Of a DNA stretch of 28,356 nt, positions 1 to 7,229 are shown piece after piece. Under the pieces are notes generated by a model, which had not been told where the DNA came from, made no database searches, and saw only the letters and a program-made list of their open reading frames with translations. The stretch covers positions 1 through 28,356 of IMG/VR virus record IMGVR_UViG_3300009183_000291, one strand, 5' to 3'. The translations under genes were made by a program, and so were the position numbers. The DNA is from a virus. Position 1 is the stretch's first letter, and each line of letters opens with the position of its first letter.

Positions 1-2730
1 GTATTCATAAATGTTTTCTTTAATCTCATTATCATTACGTGGGTTATCAGAAAATGTAGCAGCACCAGTTAGTCTTAAAGCACTTAATGCTCTACTATTT
101 ACTCCATTACCTTTGGTAAAAGTAAACTCTTCAAGTTCTTTGTAATTGTTAAATGGTCTTGCATCAATATATTTTTGTGCAATATTATTTGAAATAAATT
201 TAATTCCAGTAAGACCGAAACGAATTCCTTTTCCTTCAATCTTAAAGTCTAAATCAGAATCATTAATGTGTGGAAGTTTAATTGGAATACCCATACGTTT
301 TGCTTCAATAAGATATTCTGTACGACCATCTTTATCCTTCTCATTTTTAAGAAGGGCAAACATAAACTCTAGCGGATAGTAGTATTTGAGCCACGCTGTC
401 CAATACGAGAGAGTACTGTAAGCAACGGCGTGTGATTTGTTAAACGAGTAGCCTGCATGTGCTTCAAAATCATGCCACAGATCCAAAGCGGAATTAGGAC
501 TAATATACCTAGAGGCACCAGTAACAAACCTATCACGGAATTCATCAAATTCTTTCGCATCTTTTTTCTTTCCAATAATCTTACGAACCTTGTCTGCTTC
601 AGACATTGACATACCACCAAGGTATACGCATGCTTGCATAACTTGTTCCTGATATAGGATACACCCATATGTGTCTCCAGTAAATTCTTTCATAATTTGG
701 TGAATATAAGATACATTTTGTTTTCCATGTTTACGAGCAATATAGTCTTTACCAATAGTATTCATTGCACCTGGACGAACAAGAGCATTAGAAGCAGCAA
801 GTTCATTTAAATTCTTTACCCCCATTTTAACAAGAAGGTTTGTATACGGTGTTGCTTCGCATTGAAAGACACCCTTTGTGTATCCGTCAGAAATCATCTC
901 ATACACTTTTGGGTCTGCCATATCAAGTGATAATAAATCAATATCTTTATAGTGATTTTCTTTAATCATCTTTACTGCATCTTGAATAACACTTAATGTT
1001 TTAAGTCCTAAAGCATCAATTTTAATAAGTCCAATTTTTTCTGCTTCACTCATATCAATTCCAACAACAGGAATTCTTTCATCCGATCCTGGAGATGAGC
1101 GAGTTTCTAATGGGGCATATCTAAATATTGGATCTTTACTTGTTACAACTCCTGCTGCGTGAATTCCAGTACCACGAATTCTTCCACGAAGTTGATCTCC
1201 ATAAATAACAACTTCTGGATATTTTTCTCTAAACCAAACTGTATTTTTAGATGTACAGAAATCATCCCAAGTATCAACAAGTTTTAAAACTTTATTAACG
1301 TCTGTAAGCGGAATGTCAAGAACTCGTGCAACATCTCGCACAACACCTTTATCTTTAAATTCAAGAAATGTGGCAATAGATGCTACGTGTCTATATTGTC
1401 TTACAAGATAATCTTTTACATCATCACGTCTTGTGTCTTGAATATCTGTATCAATATCAGGAAAGTCATTACGATCTGGATTAATAAAACGAAAGAACAA
1501 AAGTCCGTGCTCAAGTGGATCAATCTCAGTGATTCCTAATAGATAACAAAGAAGAGAGCCAGCAGAAGAACCTCTTCCTGGACCAACCATAATATCTTCT
1601 TTCTTAGCCCAGTTAATCATATTACTTACAACAAGAAAGTATGGTGCAAACTTTTTATCACGAATAATTTCAAGTTCTTCCATTAAGCGAACTTCATACT
1701 CATCATTTCCTAGCCAGTTAGATGTTAACTTTTTTTCTTCTAGTCCAGCAAAGGCAAGGTTTGCCAACTCTTGATCTGGATTTTTATATTGAACTGGAAG
1801 AAGGTTTAATCCATTTTTAATATCATAGTCTTGTACTGTATCTGCTAACTTTAATGTATTCTCGTAAATGTCTGGTCTATCAATTCCTTGTGCTTCCATT
1901 GCTGATTTAATTTCTTCATATGAAAGCAAGTGGATATCAAACTTATTAAAAGTAATTTGACGATCTTCTCCATAAAGATAGTCAAGGCGAGCCATCATGT
2001 TTTCTTTCTTTTTAGACTTTTCATACGACGCTTCTTTATTTACTTTTGCGTGAGTATTCATAAGCAACTTAAACTCTTGAATTTCTCTTTGAGAAGTATC
2101 TGAGTGGTGACAGTCTGGAGTAACAACAACATCAATTTTAAATTCATCTGCTAACTCAATAAGCATCTTATTAATTTCTGGTGTATTGTGTGGCATAACT
2201 TCAATATAGTAGTCGCTACCAAATGTATCTTTAAACCACTTTATGTGTTTCTTAGCAATAGCAAATTCATTTTCTTCAAGTGCTTTTACAATAACACTAC
2301 TTGGACATGCGGAAGTTACAATAATTCCTTCACTATACTTTTTAAGAATTTCAAAGTCAAACCTTGGCTTCTTAAAAAATCCTTCTGTCCATGCTATTTC
2401 ACTAATTTTATTTAAATTTTCTAAACCTACTTGGTTCTTGGCTAGAAGGACTATATGGTTATAGACAAGATCTTGTTGACCTTCTCTTTCAGACTTATCT
2501 CTACGATCAGAGATGTCTGCACACATATAGCCTTCTAGACCAAGTATTGGCTTAATACCCTTTTCTTTTGCAGCACGATACATTTCTCTGTGACCAGATA
2601 ATGAACCATGATCTGTAATTGCAAGAGCAGTCATACCCAACTTGCTAGCACGGTCAACGTACTCTTGTGGAGTCGCTACGCCGTCAAATAGGGAGTAGTG
2701 AGTATGAACATGTAAGCCTGCGTAACTCAT
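1..2730 (-). CDS. dnaE: DNA polymerase III alpha subunit (DnaE-type), C-terminus beyond the window
   Basis: Replicative DNA polymerase of the phage. 910 codons are open without a stop (checked triplet by triplet) and the frame runs off the low-coordinate edge, so roughly the last 100-250 residues of a normal DnaE are missing. The N-terminal PHP domain (about 1-215) has every usual metal-ligand position filled: H7, H9, D16, H41, E66, H92, C142, D206, H208. The polymerase core shows the GPGRGSSAGS motif at 383-392, the catalytic pair in PDIDTD (D425, D427) and the third aspartate in KIDALGL (D572). A helix-hairpin-helix-like stretch lies near the visible end. The ATG at 2730 follows the SSB stop with one base between (TAAAATG) and no strong Shine-Dalgarno, so translation is probably coupled to SSB. 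An intact PHP site suggests built-in 3'-5' exonuclease; no separate epsilon subunit is seen here. Confidence 0.96.
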   Translation of the reverse strand, partial: MSYAGLHVHTHYSLFDGVATPQEYVDRASKLGMTALAITDHGSLSGHREMYRAAKEKGIKPILGLEGYMCADISDRRDKSEREGQQDLVYNHIVLLAKNQVGLENLNKISEIAWTEGFFKKPRFDFEILKKYSEGIIVTSACPSSVIVKALEENEFAIAKKHIKWFKDTFGSDYYIEVMPHNTPEINKMLIELADEFKIDVVVTPDCHHSDTSQREIQEFKLLMNTHAKVNKEASYEKSKKKENMMARLDYLYGEDRQITFNKFDIHLLSYEEIKSAMEAQGIDRPDIYENTLKLADTVQDYDIKNGLNLLPVQYKNPDQELANLAFAGLEEKKLTSNWLGNDEYEVRLMEELEIIRDKKFAPYFLVVSNMINWAKKEDIMVGPGRGSSAGSLLCYLLGITEIDPLEHGLLFFRFINPDRNDFPDIDTDIQDTRRDDVKDYLVRQYRHVASIATFLEFKDKGVVRDVARVLDIPLTDVNKVLKLVDTWDDFCTSKNTVWFREKYPEVVIYGDQLRGRIRGTGIHAAGVVTSKDPIFRYAPLETRSSPGSDERIPVVGIDMSEAEKIGLIKIDALGLKTLSVIQDAVKMIKENHYKDIDLLSLDMADPKVYEMISDGYTKGVFQCEATPYTNLLVKMGVKNLNELAASNALVRPGAMNTIGKDYIARKHGKQNVSYIHQIMKEFTGDTYGCILYQEQVMQACVYLGGMSMSEADKVRKIIGKKKDAKEFDEFRDRFVTGASRYISPNSALDLWHDFEAHAGYSFNKSHAVAYSTLSYWTAWLKYYYPLEFMFALLKNEKDKDGRTEYLIEAKRMGIPIKLPHINDSDLDFKIEGKGIRFGLTGIKFISNNIAQKYIDARPFNNYKELEEFTFTKGNGVNSRALSALRLTGAATFSDNPRNDNEIKENIYEY

Positions 2731-2731
2731 T

Positions 2732-3388
2732 TTACCAATCTGTGTTGGTTGATGAAGTTACAGATGGAGTGTCAAACCCCAAATAGAATGCTTCCTGCTC
2801 AGCATAAGGAATTTTCTTTAGTGCCAATTCAAGAGGGTATGCTTTATGTGCTGCCCAATCAAATGGTTCCTTATCTGGTGCAGATGGAATTAATGTGTAA
2901 CTTGTTTCAGTACCCTGACCATTACGCTTTAACTTCCATGAAATATTTGAGATGCTTCCTGTTTCAAGAGCATACTCACGAATAGTATTAAATGCAGATT
3001 GCTTGCTTACACCCATTGACCAAATAGCCACATATGGTGCTTCAATTCCATCATCTACAAGTACGTTGCAATAAAAACGAAGACGTGCTCTCCAGCCAGC
3101 CTTTGGATCTTTGCGATGCATTTCTTCAGCCCAGTCACGGCCCTCAGATTCCATAGTGTCTACAGCCTTGCGCTTATAGTCTTTTGGATTTGTGTGTTCT
3201 TTAACAACTAGTGCCAATCCACGTTCTGGATTGTAGTTTGCAGAGTCTTCATCAAGTTCTTCAATGAATCTGATCTTTGCAGATTGTCCATCGGCAAGTT
3301 TTAACCATCTTACCTTTGGAGAGTTTTCATCATATTTTGGCTTATCAACTAGGGCATTAATGTTCTTGAGTCCCTTTACAATAGTCAT
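2732..3388 (-). CDS. Probable single-stranded DNA-binding protein (actinophage SSB type)
   Basis: 218 residues. I recognise the pattern RWLKLADGQ, then KIRFIEELDEDS, HRKDPKAGWRARLRFYCNVLVDDG and PYVAIWS as the family usually labelled ssDNA-binding protein in actinobacterial phages; it is not an E. coli-type OB-fold SSB by sequence. The expected role is coating ssDNA at the phage fork, and its place between primase and polymerase agrees. It has only one cysteine, so no zinc-binding cluster of the T4 gp32 type, and it ends TSSTNTDW rather than in a strongly acidic tail, so partner recruitment may differ. The ATG at 3388 has a good Shine-Dalgarno (AAGGA, nine bases upstream). A TTGACA-type promoter lies about 30 bases upstream, within the end of the primase gene, consistent with a need for many copies. 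The functional call rests on family memory, not on a structural motif. Confidence 0.72.
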   Translation of the reverse strand: MTIVKGLKNINALVDKPKYDENSPKVRWLKLADGQSAKIRFIEELDEDSANYNPERGLALVVKEHTNPKDYKRKAVDTMESEGRDWAEEMHRKDPKAGWRARLRFYCNVLVDDGIEAPYVAIWSMGVSKQSAFNTIREYALETGSISNISWKLKRNGQGTETSYTLIPSAPDKEPFDWAAHKAYPLELALKKIPYAEQEAFYLGFDTPSVTSSTNTDW

Positions 3389-3413
3389 ATTGTTTTTTCC
3401 TTTTCTGTTTTAT

Positions 3414-4337
3414 CTATCTTAACATGCCAATGATAGAATTGTCAAACTGGAACTCCAGTTTTTTAATTGCATCATCATCCATGTCGCCTATATCTTTATA
3501 TTTTTTATCTATATAAACAGATGTAACAACAGGTCCAAGTTTTTCAATTAACTTATCTCTCATTATTACGCCTGCATCATCGTTATCTGCAATCAGTACA
3601 ACGTTATTAAAATATTTTTCTAATAACTTTATCTGTGCTGCAGAAACATTTGCCCCTAGCGTAGCAACCGCAGGGAATCCAACTTGATCTAATCTAATTG
3701 CATCAAAAGATGATTCAACAACATAGACAGTGCTTGATGCCTTAATTCTATGAAGATTAAATAATACCTTACCTTTTGGCAATCCAGGTGTGTTTTTAAA
3801 TTCTTTTCCTTCAACAGTTCTAGCAACAAACCCTATGCACATTCCATCTGGTGAATGTACTGGTATTGTAACTGAATCTTGTTTTTCTGAATAGCCAAGA
3901 TTAAACTTATTGATAGATTCTTTAGTTATATTTCTTCCTTCAAAATATCTAAGTGCCCTTGGTGATTCTAAAGCCTGATTAGTTAATCGTTTGATTAATA
4001 GTTCATCATACTGAACAAACTCTGGTTTTTGAATTAAGGCTTTATTAACTGAGTCTTCAATGCTAGTTTCTTGTTCTTTACTTTTAATATATCTAATTGA
4101 CTCAAAGTATGTTCTATTAGATGTATGCATAATAAACTCAATAAGACTTCTAGTTGTTTGACATCCAAAACAAAAAAATGTTCCATGATCTTTTGATACT
4201 TCACCAGCAGGTGTTCTATTGTTATTATGGTATGGACAAAAAACAATGTAGTCTGTTCCATACTCTGCTTCAATATCAATTCCAGCGCCAGTTAGAACAC
4301 GACGGACCTGTTCTGCCGTATACATATCCTTAACCAT
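3414..4337 (-). CDS. dnaG: DNA primase (DnaG-type, CHC2 zinc finger plus TOPRIM)
   Basis: 307 residues from the chosen ATG at 4337. The N-terminal zinc finger is visible as C34-P-Y-H37 and C56-F-G-C59, the CHC2 pattern that binds template DNA. The TOPRIM catalytic core shows the acidic residue E208 (VVESSFDAI) and the DND motif D251/D253 (LIADNDDAG), which bind the metals for RNA primer synthesis. At 307 residues it is about half the length of bacterial DnaG and lacks a clear C-terminal helicase-binding domain. A longer frame starts at 4379, but I prefer 4337: it has GAGGA five bases upstream and overlaps the helicase stop by 8 bases (ATGGTTAA), a usual coupling arrangement, whereas the extra 14 residues look unlike primase. 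Made together with the helicase, it should form a primosome. Confidence 0.93.
   Translation of the reverse strand: MVKDMYTAEQVRRVLTGAGIDIEAEYGTDYIVFCPYHNNNRTPAGEVSKDHGTFFCFGCQTTRSLIEFIMHTSNRTYFESIRYIKSKEQETSIEDSVNKALIQKPEFVQYDELLIKRLTNQALESPRALRYFEGRNITKESINKFNLGYSEKQDSVTIPVHSPDGMCIGFVARTVEGKEFKNTPGLPKGKVLFNLHRIKASSTVYVVESSFDAIRLDQVGFPAVATLGANVSAAQIKLLEKYFNNVVLIADNDDAGVIMRDKLIEKLGPVVTSVYIDKKYKDIGDMDDDAIKKLEFQFDNSIIGMLR
3416..3445 (-). promoter_or_regulatory. Sigma-70-type promoter for SSB and DnaE, inside the primase 3' end
   Basis: Read on the minus strand: a perfect -35 TTGACA (3445-3440), an 18-base spacer ending in TGT, then TAAGAT (3421-3416), giving an extended -10 (TGnTAAGAT). The predicted start of transcription is near 3409, about 20 bases before the SSB ATG at 3388, leaving room for its Shine-Dalgarno. 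It overlaps the last codons of the primase gene. It is the only perfect -35 with a plausible -10 that I found next to SSB. Confidence 0.6.
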
Positions 4338-5556
4338 TTTTATCCTCGTAATCCTTATAGCGATAGTAGCCTCTATCAAAATCTACTTGAACTAAAAAGT
4401 CACCCATAAAACCATTTCTATTTTTTCTAAATACGCATTCAATAATATCACTATTGGTAGCACGACCAAGAGCCATAACCCAGTCAGCATCGTATGCAAT
4501 TTGTCTTGACCAAGCAGTCTGTCCAAGAGTTGGGGGACTAGACAAATCTTTAACATCATCTGGTGTAGCAGAAGAAATAGCCATAATTGGAACTTCTTCA
4601 CTAATAGACATAAGTTTAAGTTCTCTTGAAAGGTTCTTCATTCGTACCGTTTCGTTATCTGATTTTTGGTTTGGCGACATAAGTTGTAGATAGTCAACAA
4701 CAACAAAGTCTGGCTTATACTGATCAATTTTTCCACGTATAACGGAAGGGGTTACTTCTCCACCACTGTCATTGGAAATAATATGAAACTCTGGTTTACC
4801 CTGCAACTTATCGGCATGCCATTTTTTAAGCATATCAATTTCTACTTGTCCATTACTGAGTTTGCGATGAGACCAAAGACCTTCACCCATAATTGCAAAT
4901 ACACGATTACGAACTTCTGTTTCAGACATTTCAAGACTTATAACAAGTGGGCTACGACCCTGTTTCCAGGCCTGTACAGCGAAATAGAGAGCCAACCACG
5001 ACTTTCCAATACCTGGATATGCAAGGAAGACTCCCAACTGTCCAGGCATGATTCCAGAAGGTAGGTAGTTGTCAAAACCTGGAAGGCCAGTTTTAATTCC
5101 AACTTGACCAAGGTCTTGCATTTTTTTTACATTCTCAAAGTAGGCAACTGCTGAATCAAGATCTGTTACTTCAATATCTCTAATAGCAGCAGTGTTCTTT
5201 TTAAGTTCTGATGTCTTTGTGATTAAATGTTCAAGGGCATTATTTCCATTGCCACTTTGTACTTCACCTGCTGCATTGCGTAGAATATCTTTAAGGCTAT
5301 CATTTAAATATTCTGTTTGTAATTCTTCAAGATGATGTTTTGTAGCACCAACTCCATCAACTGGTTCAAAATCTCTAAACTTTTCTACAACAAGAGATGT
5401 TGGTGGAACTGATTGATTGTTCTCAGAATACTGACGAATAAAATTCCACACATCGTTATGTGTTCTTAATAAATTATCAACATTGGCTTGCAATAATACG
5501 TGCACTTGCTTATCATTTAAAACTGCTGTGATTAACTTTGCCTCTGTATTATTCAT
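4330..5556 (-). CDS. dnaB: Replicative DNA helicase, DnaB family
   Basis: 408 residues, the length of a short phage DnaB. An N-terminal helical part (about 1-145) is followed by a RecA-like ATPase: Walker A AYPGIGKS (179-186, K185, S186), catalytic glutamate E209 in SLEM, Walker B FVVVDYLQL (D288), and the C-terminal FRKNRNGFMG (about 376-385) that matches the KNRNG motif of DnaB. The RQIAYDADWVMALGR segment corresponds to the DnaB arginine-finger region. The usual glutamine after the third strand (LSQ in DnaB) reads AISSATPDD here, a variation worth noting. The start overlaps the preceding 102-residue gene by 8 bases, and the end overlaps the primase start. Unwinds duplex DNA ahead of the phage polymerase. 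Confidence 0.95.
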   Translation of the reverse strand: MNNTEAKLITAVLNDKQVHVLLQANVDNLLRTHNDVWNFIRQYSENNQSVPPTSLVVEKFRDFEPVDGVGATKHHLEELQTEYLNDSLKDILRNAAGEVQSGNGNNALEHLITKTSELKKNTAAIRDIEVTDLDSAVAYFENVKKMQDLGQVGIKTGLPGFDNYLPSGIMPGQLGVFLAYPGIGKSWLALYFAVQAWKQGRSPLVISLEMSETEVRNRVFAIMGEGLWSHRKLSNGQVEIDMLKKWHADKLQGKPEFHIISNDSGGEVTPSVIRGKIDQYKPDFVVVDYLQLMSPNQKSDNETVRMKNLSRELKLMSISEEVPIMAISSATPDDVKDLSSPPTLGQTAWSRQIAYDADWVMALGRATNSDIIECVFRKNRNGFMGDFLVQVDFDRGYYRYKDYEDKNG

Positions 5557-5857
5557 TGATCCACTTTCTTGCTAGTTCTCTGCGCTCTGTTCTTTCCTTA
5601 ATATCTTGCTCTACTTCTAGTTTACCATTAAGAATTTTTTCTGCATTATAAGCAAAATAATTCCAAGTAGGATTTTCTGCTATCTTAAAGTAATAATCTA
5701 ATAAATCATAGCATTCAGAAATACCATATGACTCAACAAGAGCATCTGCTGCCCATTGTTCAACATTGAGATTCATATTAGACTTGGCTTCGTATCTTTG
5801 TAGATGAAATTTATTATATCTACTTAGCAAAGCCATACGGTCTTTGCGTTCAGCCAT
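5549..5857 (-). CDS. Small charged protein of unknown function directly upstream of the helicase
   Basis: 102 residues, rich in Lys/Arg/Glu and mostly predicted helical by eye, with a basic start (MAERKDRMALLSRYNKF), an aromatic centre (YDLLDYYFKIAENPTWNYF) and a charged C-terminus (KERTERRELARKW). I do not recognise a family. The ATG at 5857 has GAGG six bases upstream inside the end of the preceding gene, and the stop overlaps the helicase start by 8 bases, so the two are translationally coupled. Many phages encode the helicase loader immediately beside DnaB, so a loader or helicase accessory role is possible, but this rests on position and size only. No ATPase motif is present, so it is not a DnaC-type AAA+ loader. 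Confidence 0.8.
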   Translation of the reverse strand: MAERKDRMALLSRYNKFHLQRYEAKSNMNLNVEQWAADALVESYGISECYDLLDYYFKIAENPTWNYFAYNAEKILNGKLEVEQDIKERTERRELARKWINE

Positions 5858-5858
5858 A

Positions 5859-6071
5859 TTAGTCCTCTATGAGAGATTCTTTTGCGTCTTTGACTTTTTG
5901 AATTACTTGATTTTCAACAAACGTGTAAACACGATCCATTGCATCATTTGTAGTCTCACCTTGACGAACATGGTCTACAACTCCAAGATCAACCCTTAAA
6001 GACTGAAAGTTACCAAGGTTTAATGTGTATCCAAGTGTTGCTGATACCTTTGTGCTGTTATTTTCTTCCAT
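5859..6071 (-). CDS. Conserved-looking 70-residue protein of unknown function
   Basis: 70 residues: a beta-like N-terminal half (KVSATLGYTLNLGNFQSLRV) followed by a helical acidic C-terminal half (ETTNDAMDRVYTFVENQVIQ). The pattern of a small beta-hairpin and helix resembles short proteins I remember from phage replication regions, but I cannot name a function. It is the first gene after the TTGACA promoter at 6148-6176, so it should be made early together with helicase and primase. Its stop is one base before the next gene's ATG (TAATATG). The ribosome binding site is poor (GGGG ends one base before the ATG). Confidence 0.78.
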   Translation of the reverse strand: MEENNSTKVSATLGYTLNLGNFQSLRVDLGVVDHVRQGETTNDAMDRVYTFVENQVIQKVKDAKESLIED

Positions 6072-6089
6072 ACCCCACCATTTCTGTTA

Positions 6090-6632
6090 TTAAATATTTT
6101 CTGCCCAAACAGGAATGAACCTGCCATCTTCTGTCTTCGTATATGTAAGTATACCGTCTCCCATTCGCCTTGTCAATTCTTGGCTTGTAGGAGTCATATT
6201 ATTTGTTATTAGTCCATCTTTTCTTGGTTGTCCTATATGTATAGTAGCCAGTATAGCACGTATCTCTCGTACCATGCTTTCTGAATAATAAGATCTTATT
6301 CTAAATCCACGTTCACCATCTATTTTTGCACCCACTGGTGGTGGAATCATGCCAGTCTTAATTAACTTAGGCATATATTTTCTATGACGATTAATTAACT
6401 TAGCAGTCTCAGCAACAGTATAGGCTCGTTCTCTATTTTTTCTAAAGTCTGCACGAAGGCATGTTTCAAGTCTATCTTTAGTTATATTATAAACAGAAAC
6501 TAAACCAGTAGATCTTGAACTGTGATGAAGACGAACTAAGTCACCATTAAGAAACCATATTTTTTTATTACCCTTTATTATAGTTTCGTTATTGTATGTT
6601 TCGCTCTGGATAATTCCTTTGCTAGTAACCAT
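6090..6632 (-). CDS. MerR-like helix-turn-helix DNA-binding protein
   Basis: 180 residues. The middle (about 70-125) reads RAYTVAETAKLINRHRKYM, then GMIPPPVGAK, then GFRIRSYYSESMVREI: a helix-turn-helix, a wing and a following helix in the order of MerR/excisionase-type winged helix domains. The N-terminal 65 residues (WFLNGDLVRLHHSSR) and the C-terminal part (TPTSQELTRRMGDG) are not recognised. It starts inside the zinc-ribbon gene (55-base overlap); no other ATG, GTG or TTG in frame before the HTH was found, so the overlap seems real. The Shine-Dalgarno AGAAGG is only three bases from the ATG. It sits between tail and replication genes and could regulate the switch between them or act at an origin; both are inference. 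Confidence 0.8.
   Translation of the reverse strand: MVTSKGIIQSETYNNETIIKGNKKIWFLNGDLVRLHHSSRSTGLVSVYNITKDRLETCLRADFRKNRERAYTVAETAKLINRHRKYMPKLIKTGMIPPPVGAKIDGERGFRIRSYYSESMVREIRAILATIHIGQPRKDGLITNNMTPTSQELTRRMGDGILTYTKTEDGRFIPVWAENI
6148..6176 (-). promoter_or_regulatory. Sigma-70-type promoter for the replication cluster, inside the HTH gene
   Basis: Minus strand: perfect -35 TTGACA (6176-6171), exactly 17 bases of spacer, then TATACT (6153-6148), five of six matches to the -10 consensus. The predicted start of transcription is near 6141, about 70 bases before the ATG at 6071. The site lies inside the coding sequence of the HTH protein, so the HTH gene itself is not served by it. It would drive the two small genes, helicase and primase independently of late transcription. 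Confidence 0.62.
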
Positions 6633-6769
6633 CGTCCTTCTTCACTTTCTGTTGGAGGGTGAAAAAAATTTCTTGATCCACATGTTATGCAATATGTTTC
6701 TATATGTTGAACACCGCTATACTGCCTATCAATAAACAAACGCCCACTACATTTTTTACAATTAATCAT
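6578..6769 (-). CDS. Small zinc-ribbon protein
   Basis: 63 residues from the ATG at 6769. Two CxxC pairs (C4/C7 in NCKKC and C27/C30 in YCITC) spaced by 19 residues make a zinc ribbon, followed by an acidic-to-basic helical tail (ESEEGRWLLAKELSRAK). Such small ribbons bind nucleic acid or a protein partner; no enzymatic motif is present. A TTG start at 6790 would add seven residues and overlap the previous gene by 17 bases. I prefer the ATG at 6769, four bases after the stop of the preceding tail gene, where reinitiation is plausible, though no good Shine-Dalgarno is seen. Its 3' end overlaps the HTH gene by 55 bases, so the two are likely co-translated. Confidence 0.78.
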   Translation of the reverse strand: MINCKKCSGRLFIDRQYSGVQHIETYCITCGSRNFFHPPTESEEGRWLLAKELSRAKHTITKL

Positions 6770-6773
6770 ATTA

Positions 6774-7217
6774 CTAATTTGGTATGCCAATAATGATTAG
6801 GTGAACTGCTAAAGAAAGATCTCCAGATGCACCAAATCTAACAACGCCTTCAATTCTAGATGTTGTTATTGTTTTAAGAATAACGCTAACATTTTGTCCT
6901 GCTGGTGTATTTCCAATATTTACTGGTGTTGCAGAAACAATTGGTGAATATTTAAAATCACTTGGAAAGTCATATGAAAATGTTTTTTCAGATGCTGCGG
7001 TAACAGTAGAGTTATTTGCTACTTCTACATAGCCACCAACGACTCTTGCCTCAGATGTTTTAATGTTTTGTTTGCCAGCAGAGACAGTATCAATAGTTGT
7101 ATAGTTATATGTAGCAGATGATACCTGTGTAGATAAATCATTTACTGCGTCTGCCAACTGATAGATGTATGTAACATCTAGTGGCTGCCCTCTTTCTGGT
7201 AGTGGTACCTTTGCCAT
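6774..7217 (-). CDS. Minor tail protein, possible tail-tip or receptor-contact protein
   Basis: 147 residues. The N-terminus (PLPERGQPLDVTYIYQLADAVNDL) looks like a short trimerising or attachment helix. The remainder alternates hydrophobic and polar residues as in a beta-sandwich (FKYSPIVSATPVNIG, SVILKTITTSRIEGVVRF, VHLIIIGIP), with the strand-rich end typical of lectin-like or fibre-head domains. It is the last gene of the tail block, a usual place for adhesin proteins. The ATG at 7217 has AAGGAG seven bases upstream. Family not identified with certainty; the receptor-binding role is inferred from position and fold impression. Confidence 0.75.
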   Translation of the reverse strand: MAKVPLPERGQPLDVTYIYQLADAVNDLSTQVSSATYNYTTIDTVSAGKQNIKTSEARVVGGYVEVANNSTVTAASEKTFSYDFPSDFKYSPIVSATPVNIGNTPAGQNVSVILKTITTSRIEGVVRFGASGDLSLAVHLIIIGIPN

Positions 7218-7229
7218 ATTATTCTCCTT

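Noticed and set aside
1308-1318. TTGACA inside the polymerase gene (also near 2770, 5069, 17098, 21628 and 27773 in other genes)
   Set aside because: No acceptable -10 follows at 16-18 bases and no gene starts downstream.
4338-4379. Longer primase beginning at 4379
   Set aside because: The added residues lie over the helicase 3' end, look unlike primase, and the ATG at 4337 has a good GAGGA and a normal stop/start overlap.
6770-6790. TTG start at 6790 for the zinc-ribbon protein
   Set aside because: A rare start with no Shine-Dalgarno; the ATG at 6769 keeps the whole zinc ribbon and follows the previous stop closely.
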